Assembly: GCA_030844895.1 (NCBI GenBank)
Contig: CM061226.1
Location: 50,471,608-50,535,607, forward strand
Source: Ambrosia x helenae
Lineage: Eukaryota; Streptophyta; Magnoliopsida; Asterales; Asteraceae
Reading direction: 5' to 3'
Length of the DNA: 64,000 nucleotides
Shown: in pieces, positions 54,037 through 64,000 of the stretch
How positions within the stretch are numbered: position 1 is the stretch's first letter
Layout of the letters: each line of letters opens with the position of its first letter
The notes under the pieces: generated by a model
Seen by the model: the letters and a program-made list of their open reading frames with translations, nothing else
Databases searched by the model: none
What the model was told of the DNA's origin: nothing
Translations under genes and position numbers: made by a program

Positions 54037-54930
54037 CAAATTTCTTAGCCATTCAGCTTCTTTACTAGTTGCTGCTAATGCTATATACTTAGATTCCATT
54101 GTTGAATTAGTAATGCAAGTTTGTTTCTTTGATGCCAACATATAGCATCGCCTCCAAGAAGGAATACCCAACCACTTGTGGAAGAATGATCTTCCATATT
54201 TGTAATCCAACTTGCATCTGAATAACCTTCAAGGACAGAAGGAAATCCTGTATAAGTCAAACCAAAATCCATGGTTCCTTTCAAGTACCTAAATACTCGA
54301 TTAATCGCTTGCCAATGAATCAAACTTGGATTGTAAGTATATCTAATCAGTTTTCCAGCAGCAAAGGTTATATCAGGTCTAGTACTAATCATGACATACA
54401 TGAGAGATCTAATAGCCTTTGAATATTCAAGTTGATTCACAACACCTCCTTTGTTAGGCACGAGTTTTACAGTATGATCCATAGAAGTACCCATTAGAGA
54501 ACTATCTTTGTGACTAAACTTTTCCAACATCTTCTTAATATAATGTGATTAAGAGATAGTAATACCACGTCCTCCACTTATGATCTTAATACCAAGAATC
54601 ACGTCAGCCTCCCCCATGTTTTTCATGTAAAACTTAGATGACGGAAATTTCTTAGTTTTATCAACTTCATCTTGGTTAGTACCAGAGATCAACATGTCAT
54701 CAACATATAAGCAAATAATTACTCCTTTTCCAGTAGTATCAAATTTGCTACACTTGTCAACTTGGTTTAATACAAAACCATTAGACAACACCACATCATC
54801 AAACATCTGATGCCACAGCTTAGGAGCTTGCTTCAGACCATAAAGAGATTTTACCGATTTACAAACCTTATGTTCATTTTCAGAAATGACAACACCTTAG
54901 ATTGTTTCATGTAAATCTCTTCATCTAATT
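54037..54930 (-). pseudogene. Copia-B reverse transcriptase and RNase H, N-terminal part
   Basis: Minus strand: CLYVDDMLISGTNQDEV (catalytic YVDD near 54705), YMKNMGEADVILGIKI, then after a break MSHKD-type linker, YSKAIRSLMYVM, RPDITFAAGKL, FRYLKGTMDFGLTYTG and SDASWITNMEDHSSTSG (RNase H start). A stop at about 54545 and others break it. N-terminal RT ends abruptly at about 54930 against the LTR remnant. Confidence 0.85.
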
Positions 54931-54949
54931 CACCATTCGACCCCAGTTA

Positions 54950-55135
54950 GGGGCTCTGCCCCTTGGACCCTACACCTAGGGGCGCTGCCCCCGAACCCCC
55001 AACCCTTACGGGCTTCGCCCCTAAGTTCATTATAAATTCAAATAGGTGTGCACTCCGCACCTCCAGACCTATATGATGTCTTATTATGAAGATACTGGTC
55101 AATCAGTCAATCTAATTACACTGAAATAGCCAATA
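54950..55135 (-). repeat. Copia-B 5' LTR remnant
   Basis: Matches the right part of 41414-41857 (CTCTGCCCCTTGGACC, GGGCTTCGCC, CTCCAGACCTATA) and ends CCAATA. It is followed by CTTAG at 55136-55140. Its inner part is deleted together with the primer site and gag. Confidence 0.75.
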
Positions 55136-55140
55136 CTTAG

Positions 55141-55526
55141 GTGGCTTTATGACCACTAGTGGAAAACCACCCCTAGCCTTGCTGATGGTGATGATCATGG
55201 AGAATCCCATGAAAGCCACGATTGAAAGAGACAAAAGAAAGAATTGTTGTGATGAGACATACAATAGTGATATCCACTAGTAAACCACACCCATGTTTAG
55301 TAAAAGTGAAAGATTATGAAAGGGATGCTGAGGTGAGGTGGTGTTAAGAATGAGAATGATAATGATGATTCACTAGTGAAGCACACCCATACACCATAAA
55401 AAAAATTACAAAACACCTATGTCACAAAAGATGATCTTGTCTCCACTTTTTCCTCCTACCAATCGGCTCTACACATCACCACAAGTCACAACCCTTCACA
55501 TCATTCAAACCGAGAATAAACACCCA

Positions 55527-55531
<5 letters not shown>
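55141..55531. other. Spacer with three CACTAGT-containing degenerate units
   Basis: Similar short blocks CCACTAGTGGAAAACCACCC (near 55153), CCACTAGTAAACCACACCC (near 55274) and TCACTAGTGAAGCACACCC (near 55371). No gene recognised. Confidence 0.5.

Positions 55532-55605
<74 letters not shown>
55532..55605. repeat. (CT)n microsatellite
   Basis: About 74 bp of uninterrupted CT dinucleotides. It encodes an apparent Leu-Ser run in an open frame, which is an artefact. Confidence 0.97.
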
Positions 55606-55606
<1 letters not shown>

Positions 55607-55848
55607 AAAACACGAAGACAACTTCATACTCTATCTTATTTTATCATTTTAAAATTAAAACCTCAATTGTTATAAATTAAAACTGATCAGATAATAGCAA
55701 GAGTTGAAAGAGTTGAGTAGAGGAGGCCGTGCCTTTGGATTTAATAATAAATATTTTATAAATTTAAAAGCTAGTCTTTGTACTATCAATGTAAATCACA
55801 ACTAAACAAGCCAGACACATTTCAAAATTTTTATTTCGCTTGAAATAT
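55606..55848. other. AT-rich intergenic sequence
   Basis: No feature recognised between the microsatellite and the SINE target duplicate. Confidence 0.5.
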
Positions 55849-55865
55849 TAGATAAATTTAAACTT

Positions 55866-55970
55866 GCCATTGGGGTTGGTGGCCCAATGGTAGAAGCAAA
55901 GTTTCTAGGAACACCTAAGGGGAGGTCATGGGTTCAAGTCCCATAAAGAGTGAAATTTGCCGTTCAAAAA
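55866..55970 (+). mobile_element. tRNA-derived SINE with 17-bp target duplication
   Basis: A 105-bp insert with an A-box-like TGGCCCAATGG (about 55881-55891) and a B-box-like GGTTCAAGTCC (about 55931-55941), a Pol III promoter of tRNA type. It ends in a short A run. It is flanked by an exact 17-bp repeat TAGATAAATTTAAACTT at 55849-55865 and 55971-55987. No coding capacity; it would have moved using LINE enzymes. Confidence 0.85.
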
Positions 55971-56223
55971 TAGATAAATTTAAACTTATGTTTATGCGTA
56001 GATTTAAACTTATGGTTAGGCACAACTTATGACTGTTACAAGAATTAATTAATCTTATGTTATATAATTAATATTTACTAATTCCCTACATTATAGATTA
56101 GTAGTTTAACAATATTTATTGGGAAATTCAAAGATTTAAGTAGAGAACGATGGATTTATGCAATAAAACATTTTTTTTTGTTACAATTTGATAATGTTGT
56201 ATATTCAAAAAATGTTATACATA

Positions 56224-56658
56224 CTACCAATCATATTTTTTCACCCAACCGGTTGGAAATCGATCAATCTTGGAATTCACATAAAACCCGTCCTCTCTTA
56301 CTAGCCAAAAACATTTTCCTGACCCACGGCTATGAGAACAATAAGGTTCTATTGTATTATCAAAAATAGTACAATTTTTTACTCCTCTTGCTGGCCAAGC
56401 AAATGTTGAATAATAGTGCACTCTTTCTTTAAAGTCATCGCAGAATTCCCAAACAAAACTTTCATATGGTCTTAGAGTGTCGGAATGAAAATCTCTACCA
56501 TCACTGGTCGTAGGGTGGGCTACAATCGCACTGGTACGAATGCCATTGGTCACTCGAATTTTCCAGTTGGTATGAAAGCAAAAACCATTTGATGTGTTGA
56601 CCAACGAAAGTGAAAGACAAAACAAGACAAAGATGTATGTTTTCATAGCATAAGCCAT
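56224..56658 (-). CDS. Plant self-incompatibility protein S1 family (S-protein homologue)
   Basis: Single-exon minus-strand frame of 144 codons, intact from ATG 56658 to a stop at 56224. The start sits in a good context (A at -3, G at +4); a second Met at codon 5 is possible. The first 25 residues (MKTYIFVLFCLSLSLVNTSNG) form a secretion signal. The mature part has VRVTN-like, FVWEFCDDF and KCFWLVREDGFYV motifs and five or so Cys, with the length and layout of the S1 domain (about 110 residues). Family members are small secreted proteins; the founder is the stigma S-determinant of Papaver, while most homologues in other plants have no assigned role. It has no operon-like partner nearby. A TATA box lies upstream. 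Confidence 0.85.
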   Translation of the reverse strand: MAYAMKTYIFVLFCLSLSLVNTSNGFCFHTNWKIRVTNGIRTSAIVAHPTTSDGRDFHSDTLRPYESFVWEFCDDFKERVHYYSTFAWPARGVKNCTIFDNTIEPYCSHSRGSGKCFWLVREDGFYVNSKIDRFPTGWVKKYDW

Positions 56659-56713
56659 AGTTTGATTTAGAAAGGTAATGTTTGGTGGGATTTACTTGGT
56701 TGTGTTTCTTTTC

Positions 56714-56721
56714 TTTATATA
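56714..56721 (-). promoter_or_regulatory. TATA box of the S1-family gene
   Basis: Minus-strand TATATAAA, about 56-63 bp before the ATG at 56658, a normal distance for a short plant 5' leader. Confidence 0.6.
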
Positions 56722-56809
56722 TTGGTGATTTTGGAGTTGTTATTAAAATTAAATAAAAATGAAAGAATTGATTGAATTAAATGTTGTGCAATGTTATAAC
56801 ATAATACCA

Positions 56810-57690
56810 TAGAACCTCTATAATTTGATACTCGATAAATTAATAACCTTGATAAAATTAAAATTTTATCTAGTCCCTACTTGAGACCAATACAAAAATG
56901 AACCACAATCGATAAAATAATAAGATAATGATTTTTTTAAAATCCCAATGTAAATATATTAGTCGAAGCGAAACTATAAATTAATAATTATTAAAATATT
57001 TCAAAATTCTAGGATTGTCTAACATAAAATGAATATAGTCACTTGTTTTTATTTGAACATCAAATCTATATTGAGTTCATCTTTAAATCTTCGCATTGCA
57101 CTTAAGAGTTGGGGCACTTATTCTCGTATTGCAACAAAAGGTTGTGAATAGTTGTCGCTTAAAATGCTTCTTTTCAAGTGACCGGTTCCAAAGGTACTGA
57201 ATCATCATCAACTTCCATCAACCGGACTTGTCCGTCATAATTTCTTCAATGTTTTGAACATTGTAACATTCATTATTTTCACTTGATAATCCAACAAATC
57301 ACTCACATCCATTTTGTTGTTCGTCATCATTGATTTTTTAACACCTTTTAGCTTAGAAAGCCATAGTTGATGTGATTTTAAAATTTATCATTAGACATTT
57401 TATAGTGATCAATCTATATCTATGTACATTGAACGTGACAAGTTCATTAATGAGTAAAGTGAACGGATATAGAAATTTCAAAAGTAGGTGCAGAAATTAT
57501 GAAGGTCGGTGTTTCTGTTTTATTCAAATAGGTAAAATGAACGGATATAGAAATTTTAAAGGTCGGTGCATTAATTTGAGAGTTGCTCACGAATATAAGC
57601 CAACTCTTTAAATTAATAATATATTTATTTAGCGCTATAATAATATCTCACTAAATTAATAAAATATTTCGATCCCTACATAGTATAAGG
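56810..57690. mobile_element. Decayed pogo/mariner-like DNA transposon sequence
   Basis: Two similar segments in the same orientation, at about 56814-56880 (GAACCTCTATAATTTGATAC, CGATAAATTAATAACC, TAGTCCCTAC) and about 57602-57680 (CTCTTTAAATTAATAAT, CTAAATTAATAAAAT, CGATCCCTAC), resemble ends of plant pogo-like elements. The stretch between has a minus-strand coding feel near 57160-57330 but many breaks. Also present are two copies of a GAACGGATATAGAAATTT unit 75 bp apart (near 57462 and 57539). Family assignment is tentative. Confidence 0.35.
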
Positions 57691-57805
57691 GGGGAGGGGC
57701 ACTACCCTTAAACATTTTCAACTTCACTGATTTCTACCAATCCTGTACTGGCACATCACTTCACTGAAACCGTTTTTTGAAAGCAACACTCCACTGATTC
57801 TTTAC

Positions 57806-57806
57806 C

Positions 57807-57882
<76 letters not shown>
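57806..57882. repeat. (AAT)n microsatellite
   Basis: About 77 bp of AAT/TAA trinucleotides. It makes an artefactual poly-Leu frame on the minus strand. Confidence 0.97.
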
Positions 57883-58285
57883 CTTATATGCAATATAAAA
57901 AAATAAGTTTTATCATTGGGCTTTCTTGGATGGCCCAAAACACAAATAACCTAAATGTCTATTACTAATATAACCTAAAACACAAATATAACAGCCATCT
58001 CCTTCCTTTCTTTCCTCTTCGAACCATAACCTGCACCTGCACTTCAAAACCTTCCTTGACTTTTACTAAAGCTTGAAAACAAGATCACATGTAGATTTTT
58101 TTCCACTGTCCTCTCTTCAATTCTGCTACTTTTCCAACAATACTAGGGAGCCAAACTATATAACATCGATCAAATTTGGATCCCACTATGAAGAACGTTG
58201 GTCAACGGGCGGTCAACATAGAGAGAAAGATTGGATCTTTGCATTAAATTCAGTGCTTACCGTGCGGTAAATAGAACCAGCAAAA
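57883..58285. other. Spacer, nothing recognised
   Basis: A 65-codon frame at 58073-58270 has no motif I recognise. No other feature seen. Confidence 0.4.
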
Positions 58286-58354
58286 TGGTTCACGGGACCA
58301 CTACCAACATGGGTGGCGACGGTGTTACCGTGCTGGTAGTGGGTACCCGTGACC
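58286..58354. repeat. Imperfect palindrome
   Basis: Left arm TGGTTCACGGGACCACTACC (58286-58305) pairs with GGTAGTGGGTACCCGTGACCA (58334-58354) with three small bulges. The loop is about 28 bp. It may be a foldback remnant or structured transcript; no TSD seen. Confidence 0.6.
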
Positions 58355-58429
58355 AAATCTGGTAGCGCCCCGTCCCCCTAATGAGATGTTATAATCATGT
58401 TGCAAAATGACAAAATATTTAATTTGGTG

Positions 58430-58625
58430 CATCCAAGGGCGAAGGATATATAAGGGCCAGGGGTGGCCCTGGCCCCCCCTGTTTTTTGGCGCATTAGTGG
58501 AAATTTATGATTTTCATAGGTAAATTGAGTCCGGGTTGAGTTCGGCCCCCGCTGATTTGCCACTACCGATCGAAAAAAATTGAGTCCGGCCCCCTCCGAT
58601 TTGAGAACCAAGCTTCGCACCGTGC
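58430..58625. other. Possible DNA-transposon end sequence (GGCCAGGGGTGGCCCTGGCC)
   Basis: A palindromic GGCCAGGG/CCCTGGCC core near 58456-58475. A repeated TTGAGTCCGG..GGCCCCC..GATTTG unit lies near 58525-58560 and 58578-58601. The core recalls ends of hAT-type elements but the second terminus was not found. Confidence 0.3.
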
Positions 58626-58642
58626 ATCATTCTCAACAGTTA

Positions 58643-59060
58643 GGGTATATTTAGCAAAACTAGCTGGAGGCTGGTGGCTGGTAGCTGCAAGCTGCAAGCT
58701 GGTGGCTGGAAGCTTTTTAAATATATTTTGGTATTTGCCAGAGTAGCTAGAGCTTTTAATAAAATGTATAAAATGACCAAAATGGGCATAATTAAAAACT
58801 TCTTGTAAGGAAAGTTTTTATTATGTTTTTAAAATAGAATGAGTATTTGTGTCATTTACTAATTAAAAGCTTGTAGCTAGTAGAGCTTTTTCTTAAAAGC
58901 TAGTAGTAGTAGCTTTTCACTATAGAGCTTTTTTCTCCTAACCTAAAAGCTTCCAGTTCTTCAACCAAACAAGGTTTTTTATTGAGTAAGAGCTTTTTCT
59001 TAAAAGCTTAAAACTTAAAGCTACTAAAAAACTCTTAAAAGCTCTTTGCCAAACATACCC
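58643..59060. mobile_element. Tourist-like MITE
   Basis: 418 bp with terminal inverted repeats: left GGGTATATTTAGCAAAACTAG and right, in reverse complement, GGGTATGTTTGGCAAAGAGC. TTA lies on both sides (58640-58642 and 59061-59063). The interior is rich in inverted AAAAGCTN/NAGCTTTT motifs and non-coding. A TTA duplication and GGG-N-TGTTTGG type ends are the PIF/Harbinger MITE pattern. Confidence 0.75.
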
Positions 59061-59063
59061 TTA

Positions 59064-60640
59064 GATGATGTGCGTTAGTTTTATTAGTTTATGATTTACT
59101 TTAATTCACTAAAATAAGATCAAGTTTTAAATTTATAAAATATTGTTATTTTAACTAATCACATTTAAAATACAGAGAACCTATCATAATGTAGTGTAGC
59201 TTAGATAGGAACCAAGTATCAAACTCAAAGATACAACTCCCTTACTTAATTCTTATTAGAAAGTGACTGGTTTTAAATTATAAAAGTCATGATTTTTTTT
59301 TTTTTAAAAAGTTAAAATAGGATAGAAGTAAAAAAGATGAGTAGATTAGAAAATTTGCTACTCATGGGTTACATTAAATTAAAAAATCTAGTTTAATATT
59401 GATATTTTATCATTAATTAATTATATGGAAAACATAGGTTTACGACCCCTTTAGAGTTTGGGCATGAGAAAAGAAATAATCAAGGGGTTACGTTCTGCCA
59501 ACGAAATGGGTCACTAGCAAACTCCCGCAAATGCTAGAGTTTCCATTCGGGTTTTTGGCCTGTAAGCCGGTATTCTCCTATTCAACTTGCCCCAAATTCT
59601 GGAGGCACAAGTCATATGGTTCATTGAGAAGAATAGGATATTGTTCTGGACAAATTTCGACCACATCAGAACCACTCTTTCAAGTTCAGGTTTCTTTATT
59701 TATCTTTTTAGAATAAACTAAAAGGGAGCACTCGAAATATTAGTTGTACGAAATCTCATACGGTTAACGACTTTGTATAGGTAAAACTAATTAAGTCCAT
59801 CTTAGATTCATTTATCCTTTAGTAAGATTTTTGGTTTATATCCTTCAACAACTCATGGCCATTTTCAGAACCACATATTGAGAGGGATACAACATAGGAA
59901 AATTACCGAACGACGCAAGTTATTTAGTGATCAAGTAAATAATGACAGTTGTTCCGCTAAGGATCACACTACCTCATATGGTTTATCTAACTTACTTATT
60001 TTAACAAACTAATCCTTACCGACAATGAGCTTGGTTCATTACCAAAAGCCTCCTTAAGGATCTGGTGAGTGCCTAGAAGCCTTTTCACCTGATAAGGTGC
60101 ATTCCTAGAAACTTGTCGCCCAAATCTAGTCTACACAAGAAGGCTTTGTTGGAATTTAGTTCGGGTCTTAAAAGCTCGTAACGTGATCTAACTCACCGCC
60201 ATAGACTAAACCTTGGATTTGTTTGGGACTACCAGAAGTCATACGAATTTAAGGTATTTAAACTTAAGTTTAATTGTTAGTTTGTTATAATTAATCAAAG
60301 TTAGATGTACCTGTAAAAAAAGATAAACAAACCAAGAATTAGTAAAAATAAAAACACATCACTTAAATAAAAATAATCTGCTAAAATTGTATTAAGTTAA
60401 CTAATTCAAGAGTTTAGAGGATACTAGATGGATACAATCATTTAAAGATGACTACACATGAACATAGAGGTTTTACCATAGAGAACAAGTCTCCAACCAC
60501 CAAGAATCATATATGTATAAAATGATCATCACGACCCAATAATGTTAAAGTAAATAAAGTAGCCTAAGGTTCCATTTTATTTAACATAATATAGGAAAGT
60601 TCCTACCCTTAGAGAAGGTTTGGTCGACCCTAAAGTATTC
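59064..60640. other. Unrecognised sequence
   Basis: No gene that I can support. The frame at 59531-59716 (61 codons) and the surrounding moderately GC-balanced stretch (59450-60250) look less AT-rich than flanks and may be a decayed element, but no domain is recognisable. Confidence 0.3.
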
Positions 60641-61790
60641 CCACCGGTCTTTAAGTGGGTGAAAATACAAATTGGGAGAAAAAAGTTGTTGCTATTTATA
60701 GACTTGTCCAGGGGTGGTGGCACGCCCGTGCCATGGGTGACACGACCGTGTTTGGGTACCCGTTTCTAGACATGTGACCGACAAAGGCTGCAAAACAGAT
60801 ATTAATGTTTATACTGGGTCGAGCACGCTCGTGTCCCCTTTGGCACTTGGTCTTATCCATTTCTCGAACCTTCTGCAGTTTATCTTTTTGTCTTTTGTGA
60901 GCAAGTTCGTGTTTTGGTGAGCATGGACGTGGAGGCCTGACTCTTATCTACTTCTTTTGTCTTTTATTCAATGTGGAAGTGCTAACACGTGTTTTATCAT
61001 GCCACTTGGATGATTAGAAATCCTCATTTTTTCTTCAATTTCCTTTTATGTTGTTTCTTTTGCAATTAGGAACGATTTTGTAGGCTTTCTACCCAATAAT
61101 AGTCTTAAAAGTATTAAATACAGGATAAATTGTGCGTATAAAACATGTATAATTGAAGACACATCTGTAATATTTTTCATGATGTATTTATACTCAAATA
61201 TAATAAATGTCGGTTTTCCTATGTTTGGAAGTAATTGCACTTTATTTGGTACTTGGTATCTTTTTTTTTTTTTTGTTATCTTTTTTGAAACTTTACATGA
61301 TTTTAGCCAACTTGTGGAAATTAAGCGAAAAAATGAGGAAAAATGAAAGAAAAAGACAAGTTCTAGTCAAAGCTAGGTCGTGCAAGGAGAGGCATGCTCG
61401 TGTCGCCTATCCAAATCACAACAAATCAACTCTGGTCGATACACGTCGTGCCAACAAGGACTCATGGAAGTGCTGACAAGAACTGTATGACACAAGCCTG
61501 TGCCAACAAGGACACACACCCATATGCATTGAATTTTGCCTATACACACTCAAACACATGCCATGTCGACCAACTCAAAATAGATTACCATAGTTTTGTA
61601 TACGAATGGTTGTGGCACGGTTGTGCGTACCAAGGTAATCGGGCGCGAGCTAGGGAAATCTGGCCCTATAGTTTCAACTCTCCAATATCAACATACATCA
61701 ACAACACATACTTCATCCAAGACACTACTTTTAACACACTACCAAGGAAGATGAACTTAAGGTTCAAGGTTCAAGGTTCAGTAGGAGATT
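60641..61790. other. Possible LTR-like sequence with CACG-rich blocks
   Basis: Contains CACGCCCGTGCC, GACACGACCGTGT and CGAGCACGCTCGTGTCC near 60719-60836, and similar CGTG-rich text near 61378-61640. A plus-strand TATTTATA lies at about 60694. Such GTG/CACG blocks occur in some plant LTRs, but no terminal repeats or PBS were found. Confidence 0.3.
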
Positions 61791-62640
61791 AGACAATCTA
61801 TAGAAGAAAAGAAGAATGATAAGGTTCATATTACTCTGATTTACATCTTGACGAATCAATCAGAGATATGGTTATTCATCACATTGAAGCAATTAGTATT
61901 CTAAATAATCAACAATTTGTCAAAATAAATGATTGTGATCCTAATGTTGTTATTAATTTGGAGAAGATTAAATTTTAGATCTACGAGATTTAGATAAACC
62001 AGATGATAATGTTGTTGATGACATACCCAAGCATTTAGTTCTTGAATGTGAACTAGCCATAAAAGAAACATATCCATTACTTAAGTAATGTATTAGGATA
62101 TTGAAGATGAAGTAAATTTACTTGACAAACCTGTATATGTAACTACACATGGAGAAGTTATCACTGGTTTTGATTGTCGGGCTGTAGGTTTAAAGGTACT
62201 GGTAAATAAATTATTAAGTGAAGAAGAAGATATCTTAGAGAAAACTGATAAGGAAAAATGGTCCAATTCACTATTTCCAAGAGACAAATGATTTTGTATC
62301 GCTACCTATGTATAATCAAAGAAAGCTAGTTTATTTTTTTATGCCTGCACGAAGAAGAGTGGAAAAATCAAGATTTTTTAAACACAAAATGTCTGACTAC
62401 GATAAAGACTTTAAAGCCTCCAAAGCCTAAAAAAGGTTGACAAAATAAGATTTCATCCAAATAGATTATTAGGTTGGTCTTATCTATCTTCTTGCAATGA
62501 TTGTGAAGACTTTGCAGTTCATGCTCCGTTATCTCAAAATTATTTAAATACATTTAAATGATGAATTTATGATCCTACAAAAGGATAGGCGGTAACTGCA
62601 TGTGAAGACAAAAATTAAAGTATAATGAATCCTATAGATC
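61791..62640 (+). pseudogene. Decayed coding-like stretch, origin unknown
   Basis: Plus-strand runs read well between stops: about 61793-61903, 62100-62290 (acidic, Leu/Glu-rich) and 62291-62430 (basic, with PARRRVEKSRFF). Frames change between them and stops are frequent. The style resembles an old retroelement or pararetrovirus-like relic, but I recognise no catalytic motif. Nothing here can be functional as a protein. Confidence 0.3.
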
Positions 62641-63612
62641 TGCTGAAGTTTGGAAAGAAAGATGTGATTCGTCTAAGAGATAAACTTATTGATGTGGATC
62701 CATGGTGAGAAAAAAGATGCTAAGTAGGATCGGAAAGTTCTATTGATTGCTTTGGATAAAGAACTTTATGCTGGTGGTTGTGGTGGTGGTTATTGTGGAT
62801 TATTTGAACTTTCATGAAGAGATATTGATATCATCAGCGTAGGGGTGATTGAAAGGACATGATAAGGCTAATGTATTAAAATCAGACATTTGGGTATTTT
62901 AGAACTTGCGAATACTTGTCTAGCTTGCAAGAACTATGCGGTTCACAAACTACAGTTTGGGAGAAATTGTTTAGTTTGCAAGTACTACAAATAACCACAA
63001 GTTCACGCAAGGTTGTGTGAACTTGGTGGTTACTTTGTTTTCTATTTTAAGGATAAATAGTTCTTTGTATTAGGGTATGAGTAGATTTGAACATTGTGTA
63101 GCCTAAAAACACGGTTGTTGGTGAAATACATCAGATCTTGTGTTCATTTGGTTACCTTTCCATTTTGATATTCAATTAATTCTTCATTTTAGATTCTGAT
63201 TTTGTTATCTACAATTCAAATTGATGTTTCGTTGACGTTAGATTACAGACTCCACTGGTAATCATAGGGTCTTAGATCCGAATTGATCAGAAATATGGTT
63301 TTTGGGACATAGTAGAAAAGATATTAGAAGGCGTTGTGACATGAGATACAAGCCATCAACATCAAGTTAATATTCAATACCAAAATAGAGAATACGCAAA
63401 AGAATTATAGGTAACTCCCGCATCTTGTATTAAACGACTGATTTTCCAATAAAACAAGCCCTAATATCGTACATGTCTTGCATTGAGGAATCTATTTTTA
63501 CATTCCTTTTTATTAGATCTATTGAACACAAGATGTTAACCTCTATATGATGACGTTATTACCCAGATCGCCAAACCCTTATTGGGTGCAAAAGATGAGA
63601 TAGAGAAATAAG
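62641..63612. other. Intergenic sequence, nothing recognised
   Basis: It contains a GGTGGTTGTGGTGGTGG stretch near 62770 and a repeated AACTTG/TTGCAAG motif near 62900-63020. No gene or full repeat supported. Confidence 0.4.
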
Positions 63613-64000
63613 TGTGACACCCACCAGATTTCCAGGTTAAGATCCGTACACACTCTCACCATTTTTTCAATTACATTCATGAATTAGACATTTTATTACA
63701 ATACATGTGTCACCACGAGTCTAGCAAAGCCCATAATAGTTCAGGAACCCATTACAAAGTCCCGTTTACGCATGCAAACCCGTACATTCACGAGACATTT
63801 TGCGAATATCCGACACAAGAAATCATGAGATTTCACCATTCATTGATTGTATCATCAAAAACATATTTACCATGAATGAACTAAACAATTCAACATATGT
63901 TAAAGGGGAAATAACACATGACACACTATGTGAATAACATAACATTAATGATGTGTTGCAAAACACGTCTCTTTTCCTATGTATTTTATATATTATTTGG
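63613..64000. mobile_element. Possible start of another gypsy-type LTR (runs off the window)
   Basis: TGTGACACCC at 63613, following unrelated sequence, resembles LTR starts such as TGTGACACC of E3 and TGTAACACCCC of E2. The rest of the repeat would lie outside the window, so the call rests on ten bases. Confidence 0.35.

Larger units (their letters stand above)
41414..55135 (-). mobile_element. Copia-B: deleted Ty1/copia element, split by Tat-B
   Basis: LTR at 41414-41857 (TGTTGG...CCAACA) and a remnant LTR at about 54950-55135. CTTAG lies on both sides (41409-41413 and 55136-55140). Minus-strand coding remains are RT (54930-54549) and RT end/RNase H (54548-54042), then the RNase H tail (42667-42378) after the Tat-B interruption. 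Primer site, gag, protease and integrase are missing; the remnant 5' LTR abuts RT directly. A large internal deletion is the simplest explanation. Confidence 0.85.

Noticed and set aside
55419..55607. 62-codon frame with a Leu-Ser run
   Set aside because: It is the (CT)n microsatellite read as protein.
57756..57938. Poly-Leu frame as a membrane peptide
   Set aside because: It is the (AAT)n microsatellite read on the minus strand.
59531..59716. 61-codon frame as a small gene
   Set aside because: No domain, no upstream signals, and no clear coding bias; kept only as unrecognised sequence.

Overview
This window is plant nuclear DNA. The evidence is nested LTR retrotransposons with tRNA-iMet primer sites, a plant 5S rRNA gene array, a plant-type SINE and MITE, and one plant S-protein-homologue gene. 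The style of the repeats suggests an eudicot, possibly Asteraceae, but that is an impression and nothing in the window proves it. About 85% of the window is transposable elements. The only intact gene that looks like a host gene is at 56224-56658 (minus).

Left nest (about 949-24285). Element E1 (plus strand, non-coding inside) has matching LTRs at 949-2605 and 4919-6120 + 23821-24285. Element E2 (minus, gag only) sits in E1's right LTR with TSD TATAC. Element E3 is an intact, very young Ty3/gypsy chromovirus of Tekay type (plus, 7752-18397). It sits in E2's left LTR with TSD GATCT. Each younger element therefore landed in the LTR of the older one.

Middle nest (24286-41270). A decayed Ty1/copia element, copia-A (plus), is split by a non-coding LARD-type element, E4 (26865-35745, TSD TATTC). 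After it comes a decayed, truncated Ty3/gypsy Tat-lineage element, Tat-A (minus), with a primer site and part of a 5' LTR.

Right nest (41414-55135). A deleted copia element, copia-B (minus, TSD CTTAG), is split by a second Tat element, Tat-B (minus, 42668-54036, TSD CAAAT). Tat-B carries gag, protease, RT, RNase H, archaeal-type RNase H, the start of integrase and an antisense extra ORF with its own TATA box. Its 5' LTR is itself interrupted by a 3.2-kb tandem array of six full and one partial 5S rRNA genes (50213-53436, minus). The array lies only about 23 bp upstream of the LTR's putative TATA box. It is present in only one of the two LTRs, so it arrived after Tat-B had integrated. One edge carries a short inverted copy of the LTR TATA region. 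This is the most unusual feature of the window.

Right end (55141-64000). This part is less repeat-dense: a (CT)n microsatellite, a SINE with a perfect 17-bp target duplication, the S-protein-homologue gene with its TATA box, decayed pogo-like sequence, an (AAT)n microsatellite, a palindrome, a Tourist-like MITE, long unrecognised or decayed stretches, and what may be the start of another LTR at 63613.
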